This document shows, piece after piece, positions 60,501 to 64,000 of a stretch of 64,000 nt of DNA (position 1 is its first letter; each line of letters opens with the position of its first letter). The position numbers and the translations under genes are program-made. The stretch comes from Cyclina sinensis (taxonomy: Eukaryota; Mollusca; Bivalvia; Venerida; Veneridae). Below the pieces are notes generated by a model. That model made no database searches. It was not told the origin of the DNA and saw only the letters and a list, made by a program, of their open reading frames with translations. The stretch covers positions 7,672,603 to 7,736,602 of the forward strand of contig JAAONU010000013.1 in the NCBI GenBank assembly GCA_012932295.1. Reading direction: 5' to 3'.

Positions 60501-62984
60501 CTGATGACAACAAAAAAACTGATCATAAAAGCTCACCCATGTACAGTTCCAAAAAAAGGCAATGAAAGGCTCTGTAATGCTCACCTGAGTAACACTACTC
60601 TAAAAAGCAAAGAGGCCAATGAAAGACATTTAACTCAAGAACAGCACATTCAGATATCTAAAATTATGTTCACTAACACCAGATTATAATTATATGGTCT
60701 GAGAATCATAACTCAGGATAAGTAATTAGCTCTCCTGGGACAGGGTCAGTTGAACATTTCTTTTCAGTACCTTGAACAAAAGAATAAGAATGTCAATGTG
60801 TTGAATTTTACATGAAAAACTAAGCACATGGTCTAAATTTTGTGGATGTAGCATCAAAAACTTTAAGTAGGTCAGCAGGTCAAGGTCATGATTGCTCAAA
60901 TGAAACTTGAAATATGCAAGCAAAACTTTACAATCATAATGCTAAAATTTCAATCCTGTTGCTTAGAAATCAAGAAAGAAGGTCAAGATTAATTAAACCC
61001 AATGATAAAGTTGAAATCTACATGCAAAACTGTACATATGATTTAAATTTCTAAAACAAGGAAGGTCAGTAGGTCATGGTTAGCAAAAGTCAAAGTAGAA
61101 ATATGCATATAAACGAGGAAGAAGGTGACTAGTGTAAAGAAGTCCATAGTCAGTGAGAAAATCGTACAATGAGTGTTAAGAAAAAACTGTTTGCATGCAC
61201 AAAAAATACACTGCTTTCTTGCTGCTGAGGTAATTAAGGGCATTGTGTTGAATGTTGACATGGGCTAAATGAACCTTTTTACCAAAGAGATGGTATTAAA
61301 GGTATCACATGTGTAAACAAACTTCAGAATTTAACACATTTTGTTTTATTTTTTTGAACTTCTTTATGTAAATGATTCAACATTTTGAGAGGAAATATGA
61401 AAACTTCAGTGTGCCCCAAATCAATACTGTGTCATCTTCTCATTATGTCCAACTAGCCTGTAAAGTCTGAGGGTCCTGGGTTTAGTTGTACTAAAATTAA
61501 TCATCCAGAAACCTTTTTCAAGGTGCAGGCCCCTATGTGCTTGACCTTTCACCCAGTAAACACAATATCAATAGAGGTCATCTAATTATCATGCCCAACC
61601 ATCCTGTAAAGATTTAGAGACCCTGGTTCAGTTGAGTTGTTGACTGGAAACCATTTTCCAAGTGGAGGCCCCTGTGAGTTTGACCTCTGTCCCAGTGAGC
61701 CAAAGATCAACACAGGTCATCTTCTGATCTAATCATCCCCTATCACCCTGTAAAGTTTGAGAGTTCTTTGTTCAGATGTTTTCAAGCTATTGATTAGAAA
61801 CTGTTTTCAGAGTCCTGGCACCTGTCAGCTTGACCTCTGATCCTGTGAGCAAAAAATCTATAACTGTCTTCTTCATGCCCAACCTATATACCAAGTATTA
61901 TGTTTCTACTATCTAGATTTATGTATTCTTAAGTTGTTGGAAACTGTTTGGTCTACAAACCAACCAAGCAACATGTGGAAAGCTTCATACCCAAACTCCT
62001 TTGAATGGGTATATAATTATTGCAAAAAAATAAATCTACAAAAATGAAATGCTCAAAAAAACTTTAACACCTTAATAAAAAGTAAAATACCTTAAACAAA
62101 ATATATGAAATATACCTTGTATAATGTAAAACAGAGCTGAAAACATACAAAATATTTTATAAAATAAACTTATGACAACAGAGATTTATACTGATACAAC
62201 TTTGCAAGTAACCTTTTCCTGTATGAGCATCGAGCATACTAAAGGTAATTGTCTAAATTTAGGCTAAATTTCTAGTGAAAATCATTGTAAAAAGCTGGCA
62301 TGCATCTTCTCATGAAAAACTCCAGAAAAATCGAAGACACCTTGCAAATGAATATTGTCAGCAAACAGCTCTTTCTTGTACAAAGTCATTATACATACGT
62401 ACTATTGGGCATGGCAATTTTCATTGTTCTTTGAAAGTGTATATTTCAGATATACTGCGCAGGTGAATCAAGTCCAGCTATAACTGTATAATTTGTCAGT
62501 TATAGCCAGCACTGGAAATTATGATGTAACTTATAACACAGAGCTTAAACAGTTCTTCCTAGGATTCATGTACAAAACAAGGAAAGTTCTGCTCAAATTT
62601 GATAACATATCTCAAAAGTTATTACAGAAACTTTAACAGACAAAAAACAATGTGATGTGTTTTGTACATTTCAAGATCACTAGAATAGAACTCCAGATTA
62701 GCCAACATTTTTACATGTTACCAAAAAAAAAAAAACCCTGTCAATTCTAGCCAATGTGATTTTATTAATTTGATCTTTAATATTATTGGCCAATATGACC
62801 CACTTATTATTAAAATGGTAAGAAATACAGACCTGCAACAGAGTTTAAGAACAATATCAGTATTACATGCTTTACAGAAACATGAATTAATTACCTTAAA
62901 TCCTCTTTCTTTCAACCTTTTGTATTGGCTCAGAGGTGACAAGCGACCAGGTGTAGAGTTATATGCATATCCAGCTCTTTCGAT
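23308..62984 (-). CDS. TTLL3: Tubulin glycylase TTLL3/8-like, 5'-partial gene with 20 coding exons
   Basis: Enzymes of this family ligate glycine to glutamate side chains of tubulin tails in cilia and flagella, starting polyglycine chains. Twenty minus-strand exons (listed separately) splice with AG/GT borders and matching phases into 1172 codons plus stop. Positions in the visible protein: poorly conserved acidic region 1-180; family block with RKRGWVEKF about 181-215; poly-Asp about 225-245; TTL ATP-grasp core about 310-800, with [35 protein letters not shown] and ELYGADF...WLIEINSSP; basic Ser/Thr-rich tail 800-1172. Lys in [11 protein letters not shown] and Glu/Asn in IEINSSP are the expected ATP and metal ligands. 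The start codon is missing because the most upstream exon seen opens at an acceptor at 62985. Family assignment is firm. TTLL3 versus TTLL8 cannot be decided, since invertebrates often have one ancestral copy. Confidence 0.93.
24752..25654 (+). mobile_element. ATATGTCTCCCCC element with ~158-bp minisatellite
   Basis: ATATGTCTCCCCC occurs at 24752, internally near 25158, and at 25621, where it faces GGGGGGAGACATA in a strong hairpin (25622-25652). Five units of about 158 bp carry GTGACCTTGACCTTGAGAC, GTGGGTTCTGCA and CATCTGACCCAAGTTTCATA. The internal terminus with its own GGACAGACGGAC patch suggests two partial elements in tandem. It lies in the last TTLL intron. Long minus frames here are periodic artefacts. 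Confidence 0.75.
25563..25603 (+). repeat. (GGAC)n microsatellite
   Basis: A run of GGAC units follows GTGACGGACAGAC. The same motif sits just before the 3' terminus of many elements in this window (8935, 14664, 25118, 28246), so it is part of their structure rather than a random microsatellite. Confidence 0.8.
25655..26110. other. TTLL3 intron
   Basis: AT-rich; no other feature seen. Confidence 0.4.
26111..26258 (-). CDS. TTLL3: TTLL3-like exon s, metal-binding motif
   Basis: 148 nt, acceptor attttgcag, donor AAAG|GTTTGG, phase 0 to 1. It encodes [20 protein letters not shown] then [20 protein letters not shown] and NSVLEDTLK. Glu and Asn of IEINSSP are the Mg-ATP ligands. The open frame continues past the donor, but the family sequence (VVLDR next) fixes the splice. 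Confidence 0.96.
26430..28334 (+). mobile_element. Composite AACAAGAGGGCC element with two minisatellites and a foreign terminus
   Basis: Canonical 5' end at 26430 and 3' end GCTCACCCTGAG...CTCAGGTGAGCTAAAA at 28334. The left half (about 26500-27140) is four to five ~130-bp units with CTCTACAGGTCCCTGTGAC. The right half (about 27230-28050) holds the same 165-bp monomer as the 6.5 kb element. Between them, at 27157-27206, is an ATATGTCTCC...GGGGGGAGACATAA hairpin belonging to the 24.75 kb family. It is either nested insertion or template-switch recombination. Confidence 0.75.
28801..28877 (+). repeat. ~75-bp hairpin repeat, copy 1
   Basis: Stem arms GAGGGCTGAATGCGAAAAA and TTTTTTTGCATTCATCACTC, inner stem GTGCTAT/ATAGCAC, loop CTGCTTCTTTATTTT. 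It lies in a TTLL intron. Confidence 0.7.
29153..29258 (-). CDS. TTLL3: TTLL3-like exon r
   Basis: 106 nt, acceptor tttttacag, donor AAAG|GTTTGT. It encodes [20 protein letters not shown] then [15 protein letters not shown]. The W...IxPGMKxAI pattern identifies TTLL3/8 rather than polyglutamylases. Confidence 0.95.
29321..29398 (+). repeat. ~75-bp hairpin repeat, copy 2 (degraded right arm)
   Basis: AAGGGGTGAATGTAAAAATA, then ACTATGTGCTTCTTTACTTA. The left arm and loop match the other copies, and the right arm is decayed. Confidence 0.5.
29614..29766 (-). CDS. TTLL3: TTLL3-like exon q
   Basis: 153 nt, acceptor gcatttcag, donor TCAA|GTAAGT. It encodes [40 protein letters not shown] and [18 protein letters not shown] corresponds to the LTNxxIQK motif of the superfamily. 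Confidence 0.96.
29953..30058 (-). CDS. TTLL3: TTLL3-like exon p
   Basis: 106 nt, phase 1 to 0 with the last codon split, acceptor tttacag, donor TCAG|GTAACT. It encodes [20 protein letters not shown] then [15 protein letters not shown], the central beta-sheet of the ATP-grasp domain with the FDxRQW motif intact. Confidence 0.96.
30366..30454 (+). mobile_element. 89-bp TTTAACCCT MITE
   Basis: Ends TTTAACCCTTTACCTGCTGG and CGTTCAGGGTTAAA are inverted. The interior GGAACCGAAAGTGATTAGCC matches the reverse complement of sequence at 40455-40475. It is a short derivative of the element at 40277-40490. Confidence 0.65.
30827..30922 (-). CDS. TTLL3: TTLL3-like exon o
   Basis: 96 nt, phase 1-1, acceptor atttcag, donor ATAG|GTAAAT. 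It encodes [20 protein letters not shown] then [11 protein letters not shown]. The VVQKYI strand contributes to adenine binding in TTL folds. Confidence 0.96.
30923..31416. other. TTLL3 intron, nothing further seen
   Basis: No repeat or RNA gene recognised. Confidence 0.4.
31417..31568 (-). CDS. TTLL3: TTLL3-like exon n, ATP-binding lysine
   Basis: 152 nt, phase 2 to 1, acceptor ttttgcag, donor AGAG|GTGACT. It carries [20 protein letters not shown] and the nucleotide-binding motif [17 protein letters not shown]. This motif is among the most conserved of the TTLL superfamily. Confidence 0.96.
31739..32474 (+). mobile_element. ATCCCCTGCT element with ~150-bp units
   Basis: It starts ATCCCCTGCTGCGGTAG and ends AATCCCCTCCACGCTACGTA followed by GCAGGGGATT, a terminal hairpin whose outer arm is inverted to the 5' end. 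Three units share TGACCTTGACCTTGG, GCACATCGCCTCATAAT and GAGTGGACACGAAATGTGGA. GTTACGGACGGC precedes the 3' hairpin. Confidence 0.65.
32711..32772 (-). CDS. TTLL3: TTLL3-like exon m
   Basis: 62-nt exon, phase 0 to 2, acceptor gttttcag, donor GCA|GTAAGT. It encodes [20 protein letters not shown] and supplies the first two bases of the His of the family's YYxxVHEG motif. Confidence 0.92.
33028..33167 (-). CDS. TTLL3: TTLL3-like exon l
   Basis: 140 nt, acceptor acttacag, donor GAG|GTGAGT, phase 1 to 0. A basic run (SSRKKKKKR) leads into [20 protein letters not shown] and ends DDIDQPTE. The CEKYL helix and the following acidic stretch match the region just before the WxxxxxxYYxLVHEG segment of glycylases. 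Confidence 0.9.
33965..34250 (+). mobile_element. tRNA-derived SINE
   Basis: The 5' part has a pol III box A-like GGTCCAGGGGTAATA and box B-like GGTTGCAAGTTCAATACC. A non-tRNA body follows (ACCAAGGTCCCATGCCTCAG, GGAAAAGAACCAGGGGCATC) and a 3' part with GACAAATAAACTCAAAT. Bivalve SINEs with conserved central domains have this layout; I cannot name the family. Confidence 0.7.
34251..35076. other. TTLL3 intron, nothing further seen
   Basis: AT-rich; a GGTGGGGGGTGAGGGG patch at 34973-34990 is the only composition oddity. Confidence 0.4.
35077..35150 (+). repeat. ~75-bp hairpin repeat, copy 3
   Basis: Arms GAGGGGTGAATATTAAACGT and ACGTTTTGACATTCACCCCT, inner stem GTTAT/ATAAC, loop CTGCTTCTTTGCTTTAT. 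This is one of the best preserved palindromes of the four. Confidence 0.72.
35888..35941 (-). CDS. TTLL3: TTLL3-like exon k, acidic 54-nt exon
   Basis: Phase 1-1 exon between tatgtaag and GGTG|GTAAGT. It encodes (D)[17 protein letters not shown]. Its length is a multiple of three, so it can be skipped without a frame change. The acceptor has a weak pyrimidine tract, which would fit alternative use. Confidence 0.75.
36610..36873 (-). CDS. TTLL3: TTLL3-like exon j, charged insert
   Basis: 264 nt, phase 1-1, acceptor attttag, donor TCGG|GTATGT. It starts [15 protein letters not shown], conserved in the family, then runs into a low-complexity Glu/Lys-rich insert. A Cys-containing stretch ([18 protein letters not shown]) is followed by a short predicted helix, [17 protein letters not shown]. 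The insert has no catalytic motif and is probably a surface loop. Confidence 0.9.
37198..37312 (-). CDS. TTLL3: TTLL3-like exon i
   Basis: Acceptor ttctgcag, donor ATAG|GTAAGG, phase 0 to 1, 115 nt. It encodes [20 protein letters not shown] then FYPRCYRL...AAFI. The WFDE and FPRCY-type motifs are hallmarks of this family. Confidence 0.94.
37498..39100 (+). mobile_element. Degraded AACAAGAGGGCC-type element with ~155-bp units
   Basis: AACAGGAGTCCATGATCACTC then TTGCTCACCTGAATACC is a decayed version of the standard 5' end. The interior has units of about 155 bp (38000-38690) sharing AATGATCATTCTGTGAAAGT and GAAGCAATATTAAGTAAAAT. Units with AAGGTCAGGCAATGCTGAAG and CTGCATGCAAAACTG follow. The 3' end is not identifiable, so the right border is approximate. 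Confidence 0.55.
39644..39772 (-). CDS. TTLL3: TTLL3-like exon h, start of TTL core
   Basis: A 129-nt phase 0-0 exon after acttcag, donor AAG|GTTTGT. The peptide [19 protein letters not shown] then [20 protein letters not shown] and TTK is typical of the TTLL3/8 N-terminal core, including the DQMVNHY and GSFTTK motifs. Confidence 0.93.
40079..40134 (-). CDS. TTLL3: TTLL3-like exon g
   Basis: A 56-nt exon between tttcag and ATG|GTAAAG, phase 1 to 0. It encodes [18 protein letters not shown], matching the acidic-then-IYxIM segment that precedes the conserved SRxVRN block in glycylases. Confidence 0.88.
40168..40238 (+). repeat. ~75-bp hairpin repeat, copy 4
   Basis: GAAGGGGTGAATGCAAAAAA, then GCTGTCTGCTTCTTTATTTTT and TTGGCAAC...CATATATCCCTC. 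The loop is conserved, and the outer right arm is diverged. Confidence 0.62.
40277..40490 (+). mobile_element. 214-bp TTAACCCT MITE
   Basis: TTAACCCTGAACATGCTG at the left and CAGCACGTTAAGGGTTAA at the right are inverted. The interior includes GACTGCACGGATGTGCAGGC and GGCTAATCACTTTCGGTTCC, matching the 89-bp element at 30366 in opposite orientation. I recall this family as common in clams. Confidence 0.7.
40829..42012 (+). mobile_element. AACAAGAGGGCC element with diverged interior
   Basis: 5' AACAAGAGGGCCATGAGGGC, then TCATTCACCTGAATCCC; 3' end GCATTCAGGTGAGTTAAAAAA. The interior contains one or two units of the 165-bp monomer (CCCCTGGGGTGGGGCCAATT), a GATGACCTTGACACTGAACA unit and three 19-bp GTAATGCATGATGGAAT repeats at 41773-41826. 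Confidence 0.72.
42060..42520 (+). repeat. Degenerate minisatellite, units about 22-25 bp
   Basis: Loose repeats of ACAAACAGACTGGAGCA and CTGGGCAAACAAATAC type run for about 450 bp. A minus open frame over it is a by-product of the repeat. Confidence 0.65.
42521..43623. other. TTLL3 intron, AT-rich
   Basis: It contains a short run of related TTCTAT/TGTATTCTA words at 42760-42850, with nothing coding. Confidence 0.4.
43624..43828 (-). CDS. TTLL3: TTLL3-like exon f with poly-Asp tract
   Basis: Phase 0 entry after actccacag, phase 1 exit at GATA|GTAAGT, 205 nt. It opens with [20 protein letters not shown] and [11 protein letters not shown], a clear TTLL3/8 signature. A basic patch (KKRRRRGG) and about 19 consecutive Asp codons follow, encoded by an interrupted GAT/GAC trinucleotide repeat. 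Acidic stretches at this place are known in the family, but a run this pure is probably length-polymorphic. The Met at its start is internal, because exon e reads straight into it. Confidence 0.92.
43642..43692 (-). repeat. Coding GAT/GAC trinucleotide repeat
   Basis: On the minus strand, mixed GAT and GAC codons give a poly-Asp run in exon f. The GAC interruptions should limit slippage. Confidence 0.9.
44101..44200 (+). mobile_element. Degenerate tRNA-like SINE fragment
   Basis: TCTGTGGCTCAGAGGTGTAG resembles a box A and ACCAATCGAATTCTGG a decayed box B, at tRNA spacing. The 3' body was not recognised. Confidence 0.45.
44481..44626 (-). CDS. TTLL3: TTLL3-like exon e
   Basis: Acceptor tatttcag, donor AAG|GTATGT, phase 1 entry and phase 0 exit, 146 nt. 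The peptide runs [20 protein letters not shown]...[13 protein letters not shown]. The closing [11 protein letters not shown] resembles the helix just before the conserved KKIFTIQG block in TTLL3/8 proteins, which the next exon supplies. Confidence 0.85.
44627..46079. other. TTLL3 intron, nothing firm
   Basis: A minus open frame at 44685-45041 begins near GGAGGTAACTCC, a dispersed-repeat word, and has no usable splice context. Confidence 0.4.
46080..46250 (-). mobile_element. tRNA-derived SINE
   Basis: On the minus strand, GGCTCAGTGGTTAGAGTG (box A) and GATCAGAGTTCGGATCCCG (box B) are about 30 bp apart, as in a tRNA. The cloverleaf end reads CTAGGTTGTGTATTC and runs into a body of uncertain length, so the left border is approximate. 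Confidence 0.65.
46430..47110 (+). repeat. Diverged ~130-bp tandem units
   Basis: Phrases such as GTGACCTTGACCTTGAACCT, CAGTTTCATCTTGATATCT and AAGTTTCATTTCACCATCTC recur loosely. It is probably a decayed minisatellite of a non-autonomous element. Confidence 0.4.
47200..48251. mobile_element. 1.05-kb element with ~40-bp inverted repeats, Harbinger-like
   Basis: Left end TGCTTCAGTCACACTACACC and right end GGTGTAGTGTGACTGAAGCA are perfect inverted repeats. The similarity extends inward (GTTAACGGACGCCAAACGCA versus the right arm). A possible ATA duplication flanks it. The interior is markedly more GC- and CpG-rich than the surroundings. Minus-strand frames at 47560-47700 read [17 protein letters not shown], then ENRRRRR, and in a shifted frame [10 protein letters not shown]. 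This resembles the Arg-rich, WWxxxWL start of PIF/Harbinger transposases, so a deletion derivative is likely. Confidence 0.75.
48252..50200. other. TTLL3 intron, AT-rich
   Basis: A long poly-A run at 49037-49055 and a GGGGTGGGGGGGA patch near 49570 are present; nothing coding was recognised. Confidence 0.4.
50201..50227 (-). CDS. TTLL3: TTLL3-like exon d, 27-nt microexon
   Basis: A 27-nt block lies between ggtttcag and GAAG|GTAATA. It adds [10 protein letters not shown] in frame (phase 1-1). Skipping it also leaves the frame intact, so it may be an alternative cassette. The support is splice-site quality and perfect phase fit. The block is too short for any homology test, so a chance match remains possible. 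Confidence 0.5.
50449..51463 (+). mobile_element. AACAAGAGGGCC-type element, diverged
   Basis: 5' ATCAAGAGGGCCATGATTATC then GCTCACCTGAGGAC; 3' AGCTCACCCTTGGGCAC followed by TGATCAGGTGAGCTAAAAA. The interior is about four eroded copies of the 165-bp monomer (ACTTGGTAGAAGTCCACTTG, AAATATCTAAG). Confidence 0.75.
51668..51787 (-). CDS. TTLL3: TTLL3-like exon c
   Basis: Acceptor attccag, donor AGAG|GTATGA, phase 1-1, 120 nt. The peptide [20 protein letters not shown] followed by [19 protein letters not shown] is basic, then acidic. It joins in frame to exon d or directly to exon e. Confidence 0.72.
51788..53396. other. TTLL3 intron, AT-rich
   Basis: No supported feature. Confidence 0.4.
53397..53553 (-). 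CDS. TTLL3: TTLL3-like exon b, acidic linker
   Basis: Phase 0 entry after gaatttcag, phase 1 exit at GATG|GTAAGA; 157 nt. The peptide is rich in Thr, Glu and Asp ([10 protein letters not shown]..., [18 protein letters not shown]) and ends [11 protein letters not shown]. It has no recognisable domain. The reading frame also stays open a short way into the intron on both sides, so the borders rest on the splice consensus and phase agreement with exons a and c. Confidence 0.75.
53554..55083. other. TTLL3 intron, AT-rich
   Basis: No supported feature. Confidence 0.4.
55442..57779 (+). mobile_element. AACAAGAGCC...GTCGAG element, copy 2 (middle level)
   Basis: It starts AACAAGAGCCACCGCAAGCG then GCTCGACTTTTTTCTATTTC, and ends ACTCGATTTTTTTTTC followed by AAAAAAAGTCGAGCTAAAA. 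This is the second copy of the element found at 992-4297, with matching internal units (GTTGTTTTGTCCAAGT, TGACCTTGA). Confidence 0.78.
55971..57020 (+). mobile_element. Inner element of the nest, AACAAGAGGGCC type with ~108-bp units
   Basis: AACAAGAGGGCCAATGGCCCT then GCACTAACCTGGGTTC opens it. About eight units of ~108 bp with TAGGTCAGTAGGTCAAAAAT, AGGTCATGCTATGACGTTTT and GGTCCAAATTTCATTGCC follow. The 3' end lacks the usual CTCAGGTGAGCT, and the outer sequence resumes at GTGTTGTTTTGTCTAAG. Confidence 0.7.
57953..58652. other. TTLL3 intron, AT-rich
   Basis: No supported feature. Confidence 0.4.
58653..59601 (+). mobile_element. AACAAGAGGGC element with ~125-bp units
   Basis: Canonical 5' end (AACAAGAGGGCAATGATGGC, GCTCACCTGAG) and 3' end AGCTCACCCTGAGCATTTGC followed by TCAGGTGAGCTAAAAAA. 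Units share TTTTTAGCTCTGGTGGCCATT, GGAACCATTTTAGCAATTTT and GGAACATTTCTGTGAAATT. ATGACGGACGCC precedes the 3' hairpin. Confidence 0.78.
59614..60541 (+). mobile_element. Degraded AACAGGA.. element, 146-bp type monomers, 3' truncated
   Basis: AACAGGAAATTATGGCCCTG then CCGCTAACCTGAGTACT is a mutated 5' end. The interior is eroded units with CTAGAGTGTTGACAAGG and CGTGACCTTTTTTGACTCC, related to the 12.9 kb element. It stops at AAAGCTCACCCATG without the closing arm. Confidence 0.6.
60553..61260 (+). mobile_element. Degraded element after a second GCTCACCTGAG start
   Basis: GGCAATGAAAGGCTCTGTAAT then GCTCACCTGAGTAAC. The interior contains GTAGGTCAGCAGGTCAAGGT and units like those at 38.7-39.1 kb. 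No 3' end was recognised; the right border is a guess. Confidence 0.45.
61425..62012 (+). repeat. ~145-bp tandem units with terminal ATACCC hairpin
   Basis: Three units share CCTGTAAAGTTTGAGAG(T/A)C, TGGAAACCATTTTC and GCCCCTGTGAGTTTGACCTC. It ends CATACCCAAACTCCTTTGAA then TGGGTATAT, the same style of end as at 21461 and 57952. Confidence 0.6.
62013..62894. other. TTLL3 intron, AT-rich
   Basis: No supported feature. Confidence 0.4.
62895..62984 (-). CDS. TTLL3: TTLL3-like exon a (first visible), 30 codons
   Basis: Acceptor tttcag and donor AAG|GTAATT enclose an open phase 0-0 exon. The peptide reads [20 protein letters not shown] then [10 protein letters not shown], basic and probably disordered. 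It was placed in this gene by strand, phase and lack of stops, not by a conserved domain, so it is less certain than the core exons. The next exon is 9.3 kb away, across an intron full of transposons. Confidence 0.7.
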
Positions 62985-63759
62985 CTGAAACAGGTAGAGA
63001 TTTGCCTAAGTTGATTATCAATAACTTAACAGGTGCATAGGAGCTGTGGTCTCAGAGGCCAAAGTCACTGCACCAATTTTTGCAAACAGCAAATATGGGG
63101 CAGTTACACTGTTAAGAATAAAAATATCTGTAGCTGTTGCTGAAACACATTTGCTTCCAGCATCCTGAACTTTGGCTGCCTAATTCACAGCTAACACAGA
63201 AGATGTCAAATAGATTACCAAACATGACATCTATCAATTTATCATGTTGCCTGGAATAACCATTCAAGAAATCAGCATATCTCAGGTAATGAATGTTTTT
63301 GAAATCAATTGTTATTAATAAGAAAGCCAACTCCTGTTTTAAATACAGATTAAGTGAAAGACAGAACTCAGGAACACTGATGAACAGTATTATACTCTAC
63401 ATATTTCAATCATTAATAAGTTGCTTGAACAGTGTTTTCAATGATCTCAACTTTATAGAATTAAGTACTATCATCATTTGTCCAAAATTTATTTAAAGCA
63501 GAAAGATTTATTCTTTTTTAGATAATTTTTTTTATAGTATAAAGCACTGAAACACTGATTATCAGAATTAAGGTGTACATCGAGGCCTCGTACATCTACA
63601 TATTACTATTAGTAAAAAAAGAGTTCAGATAATAATGTGAATGGGACTGGGGTGTGAGAACATTTTGATTTTGAGCTGGGAACACATAGTCATGTTCTAC
63701 AAATACAATTTAGTGAAGGGTAATATAAGCTGTCTGTTTAACCTGGTTGTTTAGTTTAG
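62985..63759. other. Intron upstream of the first visible TTLL3 exon
   Basis: No further exon found up to the window end. Confidence 0.4.
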
Positions 63760-63940
63760 ACTCATTTATTTTACATCGATTGCGATACAAGTTCTTACAA
63801 CTTATAATCATCAGACTTGATGACTGCTTCCTGGGTTGCATACCAGTAATTGCGCAGTGTGGAGGAATGTGAAGATTGTGAGAGAATCTCGCCTCTGACG
63901 GGATTCGAACCCGCGACCTCCGGATCAGGAGCCCTCCTGG
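63760..63940 (-). mobile_element. 5'-truncated tRNA-derived SINE
   Basis: On the minus strand, GGAGGTCGCGGGTTCGAATC then CCGTCAGAGGCGAG is an intact box B with T-arm and acceptor-like end. A non-tRNA body follows (CACATTCCTCCACACTGCGC). No box A is visible upstream, so it is a SINE fragment, not a tRNA gene. Confidence 0.65.
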
Positions 63941-64000
63941 TTGTTTATTGTTGCTTTTGAGGTGATGTTGTTTATATGTTTCGACTACTTTCTTTCTTCA

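Noticed and set aside
63884..63940. A possible tRNA gene on the minus strand
   Set aside because: Only the T-arm/box B half is intact; no D-arm or box A at the right distance, and the 3' side runs into a SINE body.
1..64000. CRISPR arrays, prophage, defence islands or bacterial operons
   Set aside because: Tandem repeats here are long-unit minisatellites within transposons; introns and splice sites show eukaryotic nuclear DNA.

Overview
The window looks like nuclear DNA from a bivalve mollusc, possibly a venerid-type clam. The reasons are AT-rich introns with short exons, tRNA-derived SINEs, and many minisatellite-bearing non-autonomous transposons of the kind I associate with bivalves. The species is inferred, not proven. 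No bacterial operon, CRISPR array or prophage is present, and nearly all short open frames are shadows of repeats.

The backbone is one large minus-strand gene, a tubulin glycylase of the TTLL3/TTLL8 family. I could place 20 coding exons between 62984 and 23308. All have canonical AG/GT borders and compatible phases, and together they make 3519 nt (1172 codons plus stop). The 5' end lies beyond base 64000, because the first visible exon starts at a splice acceptor. The exons give an acidic N-terminal region with a poly-Asp run, the TTL ATP-grasp core, and a long disordered basic C-terminal tail in the last exon.

Downstream of that stop (23.3 to 11.2 kb), still on the minus strand, there are further exon-like blocks at 22.1, 20.1, 19.5, 17.65, 15.6 and 11.2-11.7 kb. 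Several are short, symmetrical phase-1 exons. A good phase-1 donor sits inside the last TTLL exon (23661), so they may form an alternative long C-terminus of the same gene. They could also be a separate unrecognised gene.

The rest is mobile DNA. At 1-4450 lies a decayed Helentron-type element (Pif1-like helicase plus C-terminal endonuclease, minus strand), split by a 3.3 kb non-autonomous insertion (992-4297). That insertion and its junction with the helicase have been tandemly repeated three times with a period of about 821 bp. At least nine related elements begin AACAAGAG plus a GGCC hairpin and, where intact, end in CTCAGGTGAGCTAAAA with internal minisatellites. All lie in the same orientation, opposite to the TTLL gene. 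A three-level nest occupies 55084-57952. Other items are a 1.05 kb Harbinger-like element with terminal inverted repeats, SINEs, TTAACCCT elements, and four ~75 bp hairpins with a conserved loop.

I see no clearly new biological system. The most distinctive signals are the phase-1 microexon chain, the Helentron/non-autonomous relationship with its orientation bias, the conserved-loop hairpins, and the spread of AGGTCA-type nuclear-receptor motifs by minisatellites.
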